Source of the DNA: Antedon mediterranea
Lineage: Eukaryota; Echinodermata; Crinoidea; Comatulida; Antedonidae
Reading direction: 5' to 3'
Assembly: GCF_964355755.1 (NCBI RefSeq)
Contig: NC_092679.1
Coordinates: forward strand, 24,924,432 to 24,988,431
DNA: 64,000 nucleotides
The translations under genes were made by a program, and so were the position numbers. Every line of letters starts with the position of its first letter. Positions within the stretch are counted from its first letter, which is position 1. This document shows positions 48,669 to 59,419 of this stretch, piece by piece. The notes under the pieces are model-generated. The model was given only the letters and a program-made list of their open reading frames with translations, searched no databases and had not been told where the DNA came from.

Positions 48669-51580
48669 AATTTCACTATATTTTAAAAATCGTAAATGAG
48701 TTACCCTCAAATTTAAAAGATGAGGGCTGAGTAAACGGGACCAGTGGTCGCACTCTAACTTATACTGGACGACTAAGGAGGTACCCTAGAATAATCCCAC
48801 CAAGTGATTCCCAGGAACAATCCGCCATTTTCTCACAAATACAGTTTCAAATTTAACTATTTAAAAAAAATTGTAATTGAGTTACACTCAAATTTTAAAG
48901 ATGAGGGCTGAGTAAACGGGACCAGTGGTCCCACTCTATCTTATACTGGATGACTAAAGAGGTACCCTAGTATAATCCCACCAAGTGAATCTCAGGAACA
49001 ATCCGCCGTTTTCTCACAAATACAGTATCAAATTTCACTATATTTTAAAAATCGTAAATGAGTTACACTCACATTTTAAAGATGAGGGCTGAGTAAACGG
49101 AACCAGTGGTCCCACTCTAACTTATACTGGACGACTAAGGGTGTACCCTAGTATAATCCCACCAAGTGACTCAGGAACAATCCGCCGTTTTCTTACAAAT
49201 ACAGTTTCAAATTTCACTATTTTTTAAAAATCGTAAATGAGTTACACTCAAATTTTAAAAATGAGGGATGAGTAAACGGGACCAGTGGTCCCACTCTAAC
49301 TTATACTGGACGACTAAGTGGGTACCCAAGTATAATCCCACCAAGTGACTCCCAGGAACAATCCGCCATTTTCTCACAAATACCGTATCAAATTTCACTA
49401 TATTTTTAAAATCGTAAATGAGTTACACTCAAATTTTAAAGATGAGGGCTGAGTAAACCGGACCAGTGGTCCCACTCTAACTTATACTGGACGACTAAGG
49501 GGGTACCCTAGTATAATCCCACCAAGTGACTCCCAGGAACAATCCGCCATTTTCTCACAAATACAGTCTCAAACTTCACTATATTTTTTTTAATCGTAAA
49601 TGAGTTACACTCAAATTTAAAAGATGAGGGCTGAGTAAACGGTACCAGTGGTCCCATTCTAATTTATATTGGACGACTACGGAAGTACCTTAGTATAATC
49701 CCACCAAGTGACTCCCAGGAACAATCCGCCATTTTCTCACAAATACAGTTTCAAATTTAACTATATTTTAAAAATTGTAATTGAGTTACACTCAAATTTT
49801 AAAGATGAGGGCTGAGTAAACAGGACCAGTGGTTCCACTCTAACTTATACAGGATGACTAAAGAGGGGTACCCTAGTATAATCCCACCAAGTGACTCTCT
49901 CAGGAACAATCCGCCGTTTTCTCACAAATACAGTATCAAATTTCACTATATTTTAAAAATCGTAAATGAGTTACACTCAAATTTTAAATATGAAGGCTGA
50001 GTAAACGGGACCAGTGGTCCCACTCTAACTTATACTGGACGACTAAGGGGGTACCCTAGTATAATCCCACCAAGTGGCTCCCAGGAATAATCCGCCATTT
50101 TCTCACAAATACAGTATCAAATTTCACTATATTTTAAAATATTAATCGTAATTGAGTTACACTCAAATTTTAAAGATAAGGGCTGAGTAAACGGGACCAG
50201 TGGTCCCACTCTAACTTAAACTGGACCACTAAGGAGGTACTCTAGTATAATCCCACCAAGTGACTCTCGGGAACAATCAGCCATTTTCTCACAAATACAG
50301 TATCAAATTTCACTATATTTTAAAATATTAATCGTAATTGAGTTACACTCAAACGTTAAAGATGAGGGCTGAGTAAACGGGACCAGTGGTCCCACTCTAA
50401 CTTCTACTGGACAACTAAGGAGGTACCCTAGTATAATCCCACCAAGTGACTCCCAGGAAAAATCCGCCATTTTCTCACAAATACAGTATCAATTTTCACT
50501 ATATTTTAAAATTTTTTACCGTAATTGAGTTACACTCAAATTTAAAAGATGAGGGCTGAGTAAACGGAACCAGTGGTCGCACTTTAACTTATACTGGACG
50601 ACTAAGGACGTACCTTAGTATAATCCCACCATGTGACTCCCAGGAACAATCCGCCGTTTTCTCACAAATACAGTATCTAATTTCACTATATTTTTAAAAT
50701 CGTAAATGAGTTACACTCAAATTTAAAAGATGAGGGCTGAGTAAACGGGACCAGTGGTCCCACTCTAGCTTATACTGGACGACTAAAGAGGCACCCTAGT
50801 ATAATCCCACAAAGTGACTCTCAGGAACAATCCGCCGTTTTCTCACAAATACAGTATCAAATTTCCCTATATTTTAAAAATCGTAAATGAGTTACACTCA
50901 AATTTAAAAGATGAGGGCTGAGTAAACGGGACCAGTGGTCCAACTCTAACTTATACTGGACGACTAAGGGGGTACCCTAGTATAATCACACCAAGTGACT
51001 CCCAGGAACAATCCGCCATTTTCTCACAAATACAGTATCAAATTTCACTATATTTTTTAAATCGTAAATGAGTTACACTCAAATTTAAAAGATGAGGGCT
51101 GAGTAAACGGTACCAGTGGTCGATCCCACTTTAACTTATACTGTACGAATAAGGAGGTACCCTAGTATAATCCCACCAAGTGACTCCCAGGAACAATCCG
51201 CCATTTTCTCTCACCAATACAGTTTCAAATTTAACTATATTTTAAAAATTGTAATTGATTTACACTCAAATTTTAAAGATGAGGGCTGAGTAAACGGGAC
51301 CAGTGGTCGCACTCTAACTTTTACTGGACGACTAAGGGGGTACCCTAGTATAATCCCACCAAGTGACTTCCAGGAACAATCCGCCATTTTCTCACAAATA
51401 CAGTTTCAAATTTAACTATATTTTAAAAATCGTGATTGAGTTACACTCAAATTTTAAAGATGAGGGCTGAGTAAACGGGACCAGTGGTCCCACTCTAACT
51501 TATACTGGACGACTAAGGGGGTACCCTAGTATAATCCCACCAAGTGAATCCCAGGAACAATCCGCCGTTTTTCTCACAAA
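48669..51580 (-). repeat. 182-bp satellite, right arm, about 16 inverted units
   Basis: The same unit in reverse orientation (ACCAGTGGTCCCACTCTAAC, ATAATCCCACCAAGTGACTC, AACAATCCGCCATTTTCTCA). The arm is less than half as long as the left one, so a folded element would leave a large unpaired or slipped region. Confidence 0.95.
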
Positions 51581-51912
51581 TATTTAATTCCTAATACCAT
51601 AAAAGCCATAAGTAACAATGAAAATGTAAAGAATGCACAAACGGCGTTTCATAGTTATTGTTGGCTGGAAAAAATAAAAGTGGGCTGGCTTATTGTTGGC
51701 TGGCTTATTGTTGGCTAGCTTGACACAAGCGTTGTTACAGGGAAAACCACGTTACGTCGCGTAATCGGATCGTACGAGGCCGAGTGAAGGGTGTGACGTG
51801 TATACGACGTAGGCTCTCTCTCTCTAGGCAAAGCGTTATCGTCCGTTTGTTGACTTCTGGTGTGATACGTGGATTGTATGCTGTATCGGATCAATTGTTA
51901 TTAAAAATAATA

Positions 51913-52036
51913 ATGAATAAATCCGAGAATCCCGGTTTTATAGGTAGACAAGTTAATAACTTCCGTTGGCTGTGGATAAACTACTTATGTTTCTTTTCTC
52001 TCAACATGCTGGAACCATGGGAACAGGCCATATTTA
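51913..52036 (+). CDS. SPTSSA: Serine palmitoyltransferase small subunit, first coding exon only
   Basis: The frame encodes 41 residues from an ATG at 51913 and contains LWINYLCFFSLNMLEPWEQA (20-39), which matches the family signature around YMLEPWER in SPTSSA/SPTSSB. These roughly 70-residue ER-membrane proteins activate the SPTLC1-SPTLC2/3 enzyme that starts sphingolipid synthesis. The hydrophobic stretch about 19-33 is the single membrane segment. A GT at 52037 ends the exon in phase 1, close to where the vertebrate exon appears to end; without splicing the frame stops at 52053. The second exon, encoding the C-terminal tail, was not found. The frame is open further upstream to 51784, but the family has a short N-terminus. 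The start is only 175 bp from the end of the foldback element. Confidence 0.75.
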
Positions 52037-52353
52037 GTATCCTTTTTGCATGATGAGGCCTCTCTATCATCCTCTATCTAGCTAGGTTAGGTGGGCCTAA
52101 ACTAGGCTAGATCTGCTAGCTAGGGATCTAATTCTAAGCCTACTTTACTACTTACTACTGCTATACTAGCTAGCTAGGCTAGATCAACTTTTTTAGATTG
52201 AAATGCATATGAATTATGTGAATTTATTATTTAATATTAAAATGTAAACTAGCCTGCTAGCTAGGCTAGGGCAGGGCTATTTTGTATTACTAATACTTAA
52301 TACTGATAGTAGTAGGCCTAGGCTAAGAGTATAGATAGGCCTATATAATAATA

Positions 52354-53396
52354 CGCTGTGGCTAAAGATACGGTACCGTATCCTAACTTCCGTTTACTAA
52401 AGGTACGGTAAAATTACATTGCGTCATAATCAGCCAAATGGGGTGCCTGCTGGTATGTGTGTGTGACGTCATCGTATAAGGACTTTGGATTTTCTTACAT
52501 CGCGTCTGTAGAGAATGCCTATCGGCGGTGCCAGGCTGCAGATTCTGTGACTTAGTAGACCTAGCAATGTTGAATTCGTCCATATATGAGGGTTTTATTT
52601 TTATTTCAAATGGCCTAGGCCTATTTAGGCCAATATTTTTTTTATTAAACTTTGTTTACAGATGGTGACCATAAACAAAAAGCAAATGCGGACAATAAAG
52701 GGGCCCTCAAAAACTATGATTTAGACAGTAGGCCTAGCCCCAGGGCTGTGTCAGTGTCACAGAAATCAAACTCATATACTGAGGCTATAGGTTATAGCAT
52801 GGTTATAATTACGTAGTAGGCCTCTTTTTAAACAGTTTTCTGTATTCTAGAATTAAAATCAACATGTTTATGCACTTGTCAATTGTATGACTCACTATAC
52901 GACCCCCGGGAGAGGTGCGTCATTTACAAATAATTACTGACGCAGGGGTGCGTCAAAAAACCTAGATGGTACGTCACATCAATGAACAAGGTGTGTCAAT
53001 GTCCGTCACTTTACCACCCACCATATCATAAACAACATGGTCACAGTGCGTCAAAATGGGTGCGTCATGGTCACCTAAAGGTAAGTCACCTTTTTGACGC
53101 ACGGGTGCGTCATGGTATTCAAAAGTATGACGCACATCGGACAAATGACGCACCTCTCCCGGGGGTCGTATAGTGGGTCATACAATTGACAAGTGCATTA
53201 GTTTCACACGACGGCGATAATATTAATAGCGATAAATAAAGCATAAAGAAAATGTTAAGCCGCCGGTTGATCACTGTTTTTGCGATATGAAAAAAAATCT
53301 AAATTCCTTATACGATGACGTCACACATGTACTATTCTAGCACCCCATCAGCTGATTATGACGTAAAGCAATTTTACCGTATCTTTAGCCACTGCG
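52354..53396. mobile_element. 1.04-kb inverted-repeat element (GTGGCTAAAGATACGG ends)
   Basis: The ends CGC(T/A)GTGGCTAAAGATACGG are mirrored, with inner paired blocks GCGTCATAATCAGC / GCTGATTATGACG and TGACGTCATCGTATAAG / its complement. The flanking direct repeat ATAATAATA (9 bp) is low in complexity, so the duplication length is uncertain. The Harbinger-like MITE copy 2 is nested inside. Confidence 0.7.
52871..53197. mobile_element. Harbinger-like palindromic MITE, copy 2 (TSD TTA)
   Basis: Nearly identical to 31945-32282 with the same ends, flanked by TTA (52868-52870 and 53198-53200). The two copies therefore have different targets, TAA and TTA, of the TWA type. Confidence 0.85.
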
Positions 53397-54747
53397 ATAA
53401 TAATAATAAGTCAAAATGCAGTAAATGTTTAAAATATCATTGATTTGCTGCTCTAGCTATTTATTAAATTCAATTCTGATCAACAGTTGTATTATTATTT
53501 ATGTTAATTTTATTTTTATTAAGAGCTTTATTTGTAATAAGCCTAGGCCTTGATGCTTTTTAAAATGTACTTTCGTACAATTTGTTAACACTATTTCAAA
53601 CAAATGTAATGATTGAATTGAATTGAATTGAAATATATATTTATACTGGGTAACCTCTTCAGTCAAAGACTGGTCTCCCAGTTGGTTTCGTTCGTTTACA
53701 TTAACACACAACCGCAACACAACAATATCAACTTTAACTACAAACAATGCACACAGGAACTGTAAACAATACACAGCACAATTTTATTCAAAATGTTTAT
53801 TATAAAATTTAGGTTTTTAAACATAATTGTGATCATTGTCATCATAAATAAAATTAAATATTACACAGTATAAAATAAGTGTTGTAATTATTAACAAATG
53901 ATTTATTATGTATTATGAAACAAAACAAACTTTATTATTAATTTATTTATTTCATTTAAATGAGGTTTCAGTAATCATTAATAGTAATCACATTGCTTAA
54001 AGATGTATTGTCCCTTTGACTAATTCCATAAAAATAGAAAATAAAAGATTTCGAAAAAAGGTGGGTCATTTAGAAGTATCATAATAGCTATTAACTATCA
54101 CCAAAAATTTTTCGAAAAAAAAATCATTTAACTGAAATACAGACGTTTTTTTGTTTAAAAAATAACTTTGACTTCCAGTCAAAGTTTTCGATCAAAACAT
54201 ATCCCATAATGAAACGCGCTTGTTTGGCTACTGCTCTGTATGCATAATCATAAAACTTCCTCATGATCTGTGTGAAAATACCTTCTTAATCGTGACGAGT
54301 TGTACTGTAAACAATCCTAATTAGCAATGCATAATGCGTACTCATGGTTTGAAATCTTTGTTTACTTTCGCTCGCGACGATTTTCCAGATGAAATGTAAT
54401 CAAACTAATTTACCTGTTAATTACGTAAACTTGTTGTTTTTTCCTCGAATTTTCGACTTAAAGTGAATAACTTTAATATTACTTTTGATATGGCCACTTT
54501 AAATTTAGAATATTTTGACCTTCATTTTTTTGTGTTTCAAGGGACAATACATCTTTAAATAATTTTGTCTTATTACATGAAGTTAGATTGTAATTATAGA
54601 ACTAACTTTGTTATTTTGATACAAGATAGCTTACATATAGTGAGTGCTTAAAATAAATTATAGGTTTACACGGTATAGTTAATTAAATATTGCACTATTT
54701 TGATGCACACATCTCGATTTAGATACTAAGGATTACATGAGATTCAG
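53397..54747. other. AT-rich stretch, nothing recognised
   Basis: Contains a short (GAATT)n run near 53615 and AT-rich sequence without a convincing exon, inverted repeat or RNA gene. The second SPT-subunit exon was looked for here and not found. Confidence 0.4.
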
Positions 54748-55569
54748 CTGATGACACAGCTTGATGCTAACAGCAATGATCTTGTATTTCGTGCACCTTT
54801 TTTGTACTCGTCACAGTTTCCATTCAATGACTGCATGGGGTGACTGTCTTTGGATCTTATCTTCTCTAAAAATGAGCTCCTATGGCTACCATCTCACTCT
54901 CATGAAGCAGCCTACACATCAGCTAGCTAGAAGTGAAGATTCGCTGTAAATTTTAAAAAAAAAGCCTATTTTAAATAATAACCTATCATCCTGATGCTTG
55001 TTATTGTAATTGCATTATTTTTACATGAAATTGCACACTTTTTTTAGTGATAATTTTTTCACGTTTTTAGACGTCGTTTTTCATGTAGTTGTTTGCCTAT
55101 TTTTTTTTTTTAGAGAAAAAAGTTTATAAAAAAAATATTTCTTATTAAAATAAATTTGCTATCTTTCGATATACATATGTTTTTAAACAAAATTATTATT
55201 GATGTGAAAATAAAAGTACTAAAAATATACGTTTGTTGTTGGATTGGCTTATTTCAAATAAATCACTAATAAAAACACGAAATACTGGTATGGCGTTGAT
55301 ACGTACTACTTATGTGCAGAAATGTACAAACCAATTCACTGTTTCAAGCCTTAACTTAAAATGTGTTTAGATTTTGTGATAGTTTTTGTTTTGATGACCG
55401 CCACTTATTCTACAGTTCTTTTTATGCCTGGCCACTTCCAGATGCTAATGCAAGAAACGGGAGTTTTATAGCAAAGTCTACATGTATACAACCTTGTGTT
55501 GCATGTCTTCCTAACCTACAGTACCCAGAGATGAAAAGGAGAGGATTTGACTTTGTGTTCAGAGGCTGA
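54748..55569 (+). CDS. Unidentified protein, two possible 3' exons
   Basis: Exon A (54748-54839) and exon B (55371-55569) have AG/GT borders and compatible phase, and together encode 95 residues ending at a TGA. Exon A contains VFRAPFLYSSQFPFNDCM. Exon B contains LFYSSFYAWPLPDANARNGS, TCIQPCVACLP and ends GFDFVFRG. The composition, with paired cysteines and few low-complexity runs, looks like real protein, especially exon B. I do not recognise the family. The exon A acceptor has a poor pyrimidine tract and its donor (GTGACT) is weak, so exon A is less certain. The start lies upstream and was not found. Confidence 0.35.
54920..55045 (+). repeat. Second copy of the 125-bp segment at 37548
   Basis: Same orientation, same start (AGCTAGCTAGAAGTGAAGAT) and same order of blocks, inside the putative intron of the unidentified gene. 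Confidence 0.8.
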
Positions 55570-57506
55570 ACTTACATACGTTACATAACACACAAGTTTG
55601 ACTGAGAGGTACAGCACACAAAACCAGGCCTACAAACAATTCAATAATCCAGAACAACTTTTTATACAAATATACAAATTAGAATATTATACTCTTTATT
55701 TCCCAAGAAAATGAAATGCTTTTTATAGCAGTTACCTATAAATCTAAAGGCAAATTAGTGAAAAAATGACAATGCTGTGGGTATCCATATAAATGTAATG
55801 CAATATCAAAATTCATACGTAAACATTCAATATCTGTTGATATAGAACGTGCAGTACACCATGTATGTAGTTCTGTCTTGTTAGAACTAAAGCTGTATGT
55901 AATGTAGTGTACTGCAAACTTTATATCAACATTCAATATCTGTAAACATTGTAATTTTAAATTACCATATGCACTACATACATTATTATTATTCAATGGT
56001 CAGAGAATCTATATTCCACCATAAGCTTACAGATAGAAAATGTATTATGGTAACTCCAGAACAAAATGTATTAGTATTATGGTAACTCCAGTTACGAAAT
56101 GTATTTCGTAACTTGTTGCAACTCTTTACATTTGGTGCTTTACAGCAAATACAGATAACAACTCTTAAGTATATTTACTTAAAAGATAAGAACAGATACT
56201 ATGCAAGTCTGTGTGTAATTAACTGTAATTTACAATGTTTGTACAATGTTTATATTGTTGTGTTGTTTGAAAACCATAAAGTATTATGATTTTTGAACTA
56301 TATTTCTGGAATCAAATAATGTGTACACTGTGCTACTGTATACTACAGTGCAATACAGTGGGGATTATAATCTACCATGCAGAATATATCCATAAATGTT
56401 TAGTTATTGTAAAAACTATACAATATGTTTTATTTGATGGAAAAATGAAAATGATAATGTTGTTAATGAATTTTCATCATAATGAATTTTATTCAAAACG
56501 TAAAATAAACTGATCCATGTTTTTATTTTGTATTTTTGATTATATTACAATACTAGTACATACTTATTTTTAGTGAATTGATAAAGGTTTCATTTATGTT
56601 ATGGTACAAAAGGCAAATAGTCCTTCAAGTTAATCCCTAACCTGTTAGTAGTGTACTGCATCCTTTCAATAAATAAAAGGCAAATAGTCCCTCAATTTAA
56701 TCCCTAACCTGTTAGTAGTTTAATGCAAAAACATCCTATTACAATAAATCCCTCAGTTTTAATTACATTTGTAACCACACAACTACTACAGTAATACATT
56801 TGACATATTCAAACAAAGTTGTTTGCAACACCATGGAGAAATAAGTTAGGATTTCTCCATGGCAACACTAATTTGGCGGAGGCAATATAATAATTATCTG
56901 TGACTATTATGTGTTTAGTAAAAATTTCCAAAAACATGGAAATGTGTGGATGTTTTAATTACATTATACTATGGGAATTAATGTAATGATTATTATTTTA
57001 ATGTTTATTGTTAATTTACATTGTTTTATACAAAGTTTATTATTTAAGCTACTTAAGCAAACTTAAATCTAATTACAATACCTTAATTATTATTATTTAC
57101 AGTACAGTTATGTACTTACAATACCTTAATTATTATTATTTATATTGAATCATTATGTACATACTTATTTTTTACTCCATAATTGAAGTATTTATAATGC
57201 TTAAGTTAAGTATAAACATCTACAGCTCTTGCCATCTTTTATTTTTCTTAATATACATTAAATGTTTTTTTTCAGTTATTTTGTACCATTATTTGGGTTG
57301 TGAGACTGAGCACATTAAATATAATAAAGGTGTGTAAAATTAAAAACAAACAGTTTTTTTAATCTTCCTTAATGAACAAAAAATTTCTGCACAGATTTGA
57401 TGAAACTTCACAGATAAAGATGAGCCATATTGGTTCTTCAAAAGACCTTCCTTCAACTTTGGAACTATAACATAGGTGAACACATAATTTCTAGGAATAA
57501 GGAATA
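55570..57506. other. AT-rich stretch with small hairpins
   Basis: Holds a doubled TATTATGGTAACTCCAG (56045 and 56077), a hairpin GTTACGAAAT / ATTTCGTAAC near 56092, doubled AAAAGGCAAATAGTCC (56607 and 56676) and micro-palindrome 6. No gene recognised. Confidence 0.45.
56832..56861. mobile_element. Micro-palindrome insertion 6 (30 bp, 7-bp TSD)
   Basis: Starts CATGGAGAAAT, then an 8-base loop, ends ATTTCTCCATG. Flanked by exact GCAACAC repeats (56825-56831 and 56862-56868), a non-repetitive target. Confidence 0.92.
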
Positions 57507-57510
57507 TTAA

Positions 57511-57790
57511 AGGATAACTTAACTGAGAACCATATTTTAACAACGCATTGGGGATGTACATATGATTTCAGAACAATCTCAAGATTTACGATATCGCCCC
57601 GCGCGCTCGCCGTCGCCGTACATTGCTGTGACGTCACGTGTGCTTAGCAAAATGTACCTCATGAGTTTTCACGATTGTTAACATACAAGAGATATGTACT
57701 GTCACTTCTGCTAGACACCTATATTTCTTCAGTAAAATGTATGCATGCCATGATAGTGTCAAAATCTGAAACCAACGCAGCGTAGCCCTA
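57511..57790. mobile_element. TTAA-type element, copy 3 (left part)
   Basis: TTAA (57507-57510) is followed by AGGATAACTTAACTGAGAAC, then ATGTACATATGATTT, GCCGTCGCCGTACATTG and GACGTCACGTGTGCTTAGCA, matching copy 1. The right end was not found. Confidence 0.65.
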
Positions 57791-57935
57791 GCTGCGCCTT
57801 CTATGGAAGCTGTTGTTTCGATCATCTACAACTGCTACGTGTTTTCGCTGACCGGGGATTTCCCCCCTTTTTTTTTAACGCGCACTTATTCTCATGGATA
57901 AAAAGGGATATGACTTACGATCGTTATGGCCAAAT

Positions 57936-58011
57936 CACGGAGGTATAAATTTATAATAGGCCTATTATTATTTTATTTATAAATTTATATTTTTAATTTT
58001 ATACCTCCATG
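57936..58011. mobile_element. Micro-palindrome insertion 7 (76 bp, 7-bp TSD)
   Basis: Starts CACGGAGGTATAAAT and ends ATTTTATACCTCCATG, with a longer AT-rich middle that is itself partly paired (TATAAATTTATA-type). Flanked by exact GCCAAAT repeats (57929-57935 and 58012-58018). One arm mismatch (CAC against CAT). Confidence 0.85.
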
Positions 58012-58587
58012 GCCAAATTGTGACATATTCGATTTACCAAATGAAGCGTTACGTATACATTCCTGCAGAGCGAGACGATAGAACATGTGCTGTGCATATG
58101 CCCGGTCTCGTCATATTCCCCCTACTTTATGATTCAGTGTCAGGAATATCAGTATAGCAGCGGTGGCGCCAGGATCTTCCAGACGCGAGGGCTACATTCC
58201 CCGACGAGGGGGCTATGCAAGCGAAGCGAGCATCACTAGGCTGGGGGACAGGGGGCCACCAAGGGCCCCCGGAACCAACGCGTTCTAGCGTCATTTGAGG
58301 CCATTTTAATCAGATTTACGGTAGCCACTTTTTCCATTTTTTATAATGCATAAATAAAATACTGCGTGCAAAAACACGATGCGCGATGATGACTGTTTCA
58401 ATCCATATTTTTCAATTTAAAAAATAAAAGTTCAAAATGTGTCTATATTTATCGGGTAAATTATAGCTTAGAAAAATTAATATACGCGAACGTAAAACGT
58501 AGGAGCCGAAGAGGTGTGCCTATATTGTTTATCGCAAAGGCGTATGCTGGTTGCTGTCTCGGGGTGCACAAATTGTAAATGCGTGCT

Positions 58588-58975
58588 TTGGGCTGATCTG
58601 TAAGAAAATTTTGAAAAATAGAGCTGCTAGGTCCCCGGAAGTTGCAATTAATTTATATACATATTAATGATACTATGAAACGAAATTAAAAGTCTACAGA
58701 AACAAACCGTGGTTGGGATGGAGCTAAGAAAATTTAGAAAAATAGAGTTGGAGGTCCCGGAAATTGGACTTATTATACTTCAAAACAAGAAACAAAATAT
58801 AGTCCCTATCATGGTTGTGACTGAGCTAAGACATTTTTGAAAAATAGAGCTGTTAGGGCCCGGAAAATACACTTATTGTTCTTCCAAATATGACCAGCTT
58901 TATATGGTTGGGGCTGAGCTAAGAAAATGTTTAAAACTAGAGCTGCAGGTCTTCAAAATTGCATCTTATAGCCTA
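58588..58975. repeat. Degenerate roughly 95-125-bp tandem, four units
   Basis: Four diverged units, each with GAGCTAAGAAAATTT, AAAAATAGAGCTG and AGGTCCCGGAAATTG-like words, inside the hAT-like element. Confidence 0.6.
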
Positions 58976-59419
58976 CTATGGAAACATCGGGCCTAGAGGC
59001 TTAAAAAAAGTGGTCCGTTTTGCCTTTATTTTAGAGAGGGAGGTGGAGTGCGTCCGCAAGCGTAGACCCTTTTCAGTCGGGTAAATCAGTTTATAGCCTT
59101 ACCTCCCATAGTGTATGCGTTGTACGTCCATCTGGACCTGCGAGTGGTGAGAAGTTCATACTATAATAAGATGTTGGCTAAGTTTTTTTGTTTAGTATTG
59201 TATGAAATATATTTTAAGTGCCCCACAGTACAGAGGGTTACTTCTTGTAAATCAAACAAATTGTGAACATACGAACAATTAACATAATTCGTTGTATGTA
59301 GCGTACGTCCACAAACAGTACATGACGTAACCGTCGGTAAACTTCGCCTGGAAAGTAACTACACTACACGTTTTGGTCCCTGCGGATATGGAACACGATA
59401 TCGCGCGACCCAACGTTAA

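Larger units (their letters stand above)
42134..51730. mobile_element. 9.6-kb foldback element with satellite arms and 8-bp TSD
   Basis: The outermost ends are inverted copies of GCTTGTGTCAAGCTAGCC. The unique terminal arms (42134-42284 and 51581-51730) differ at only about three positions and carry repeated CCAACAATAAGCCAG words. Inside, a 182-bp unit is repeated about 35 times in one direction and then about 16 times in the other, with no spacer at the turn near 48669. The perfect 8-bp direct repeat GTTGTTAC flanks the whole (42126-42133 and 51731-51738). There is no coding capacity. The design resembles Drosophila FB and Galileo foldback transposons, whose long terminal repeats contain tandem arrays; homology to those is not shown. 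It could only move with a transposase from elsewhere. Confidence 0.85.

Noticed and set aside
52982-53173. Identical 63-residue frames in two places (also near 32067)
   Set aside because: They are the interior of the two Harbinger-like MITE copies, which are palindromic and non-coding.
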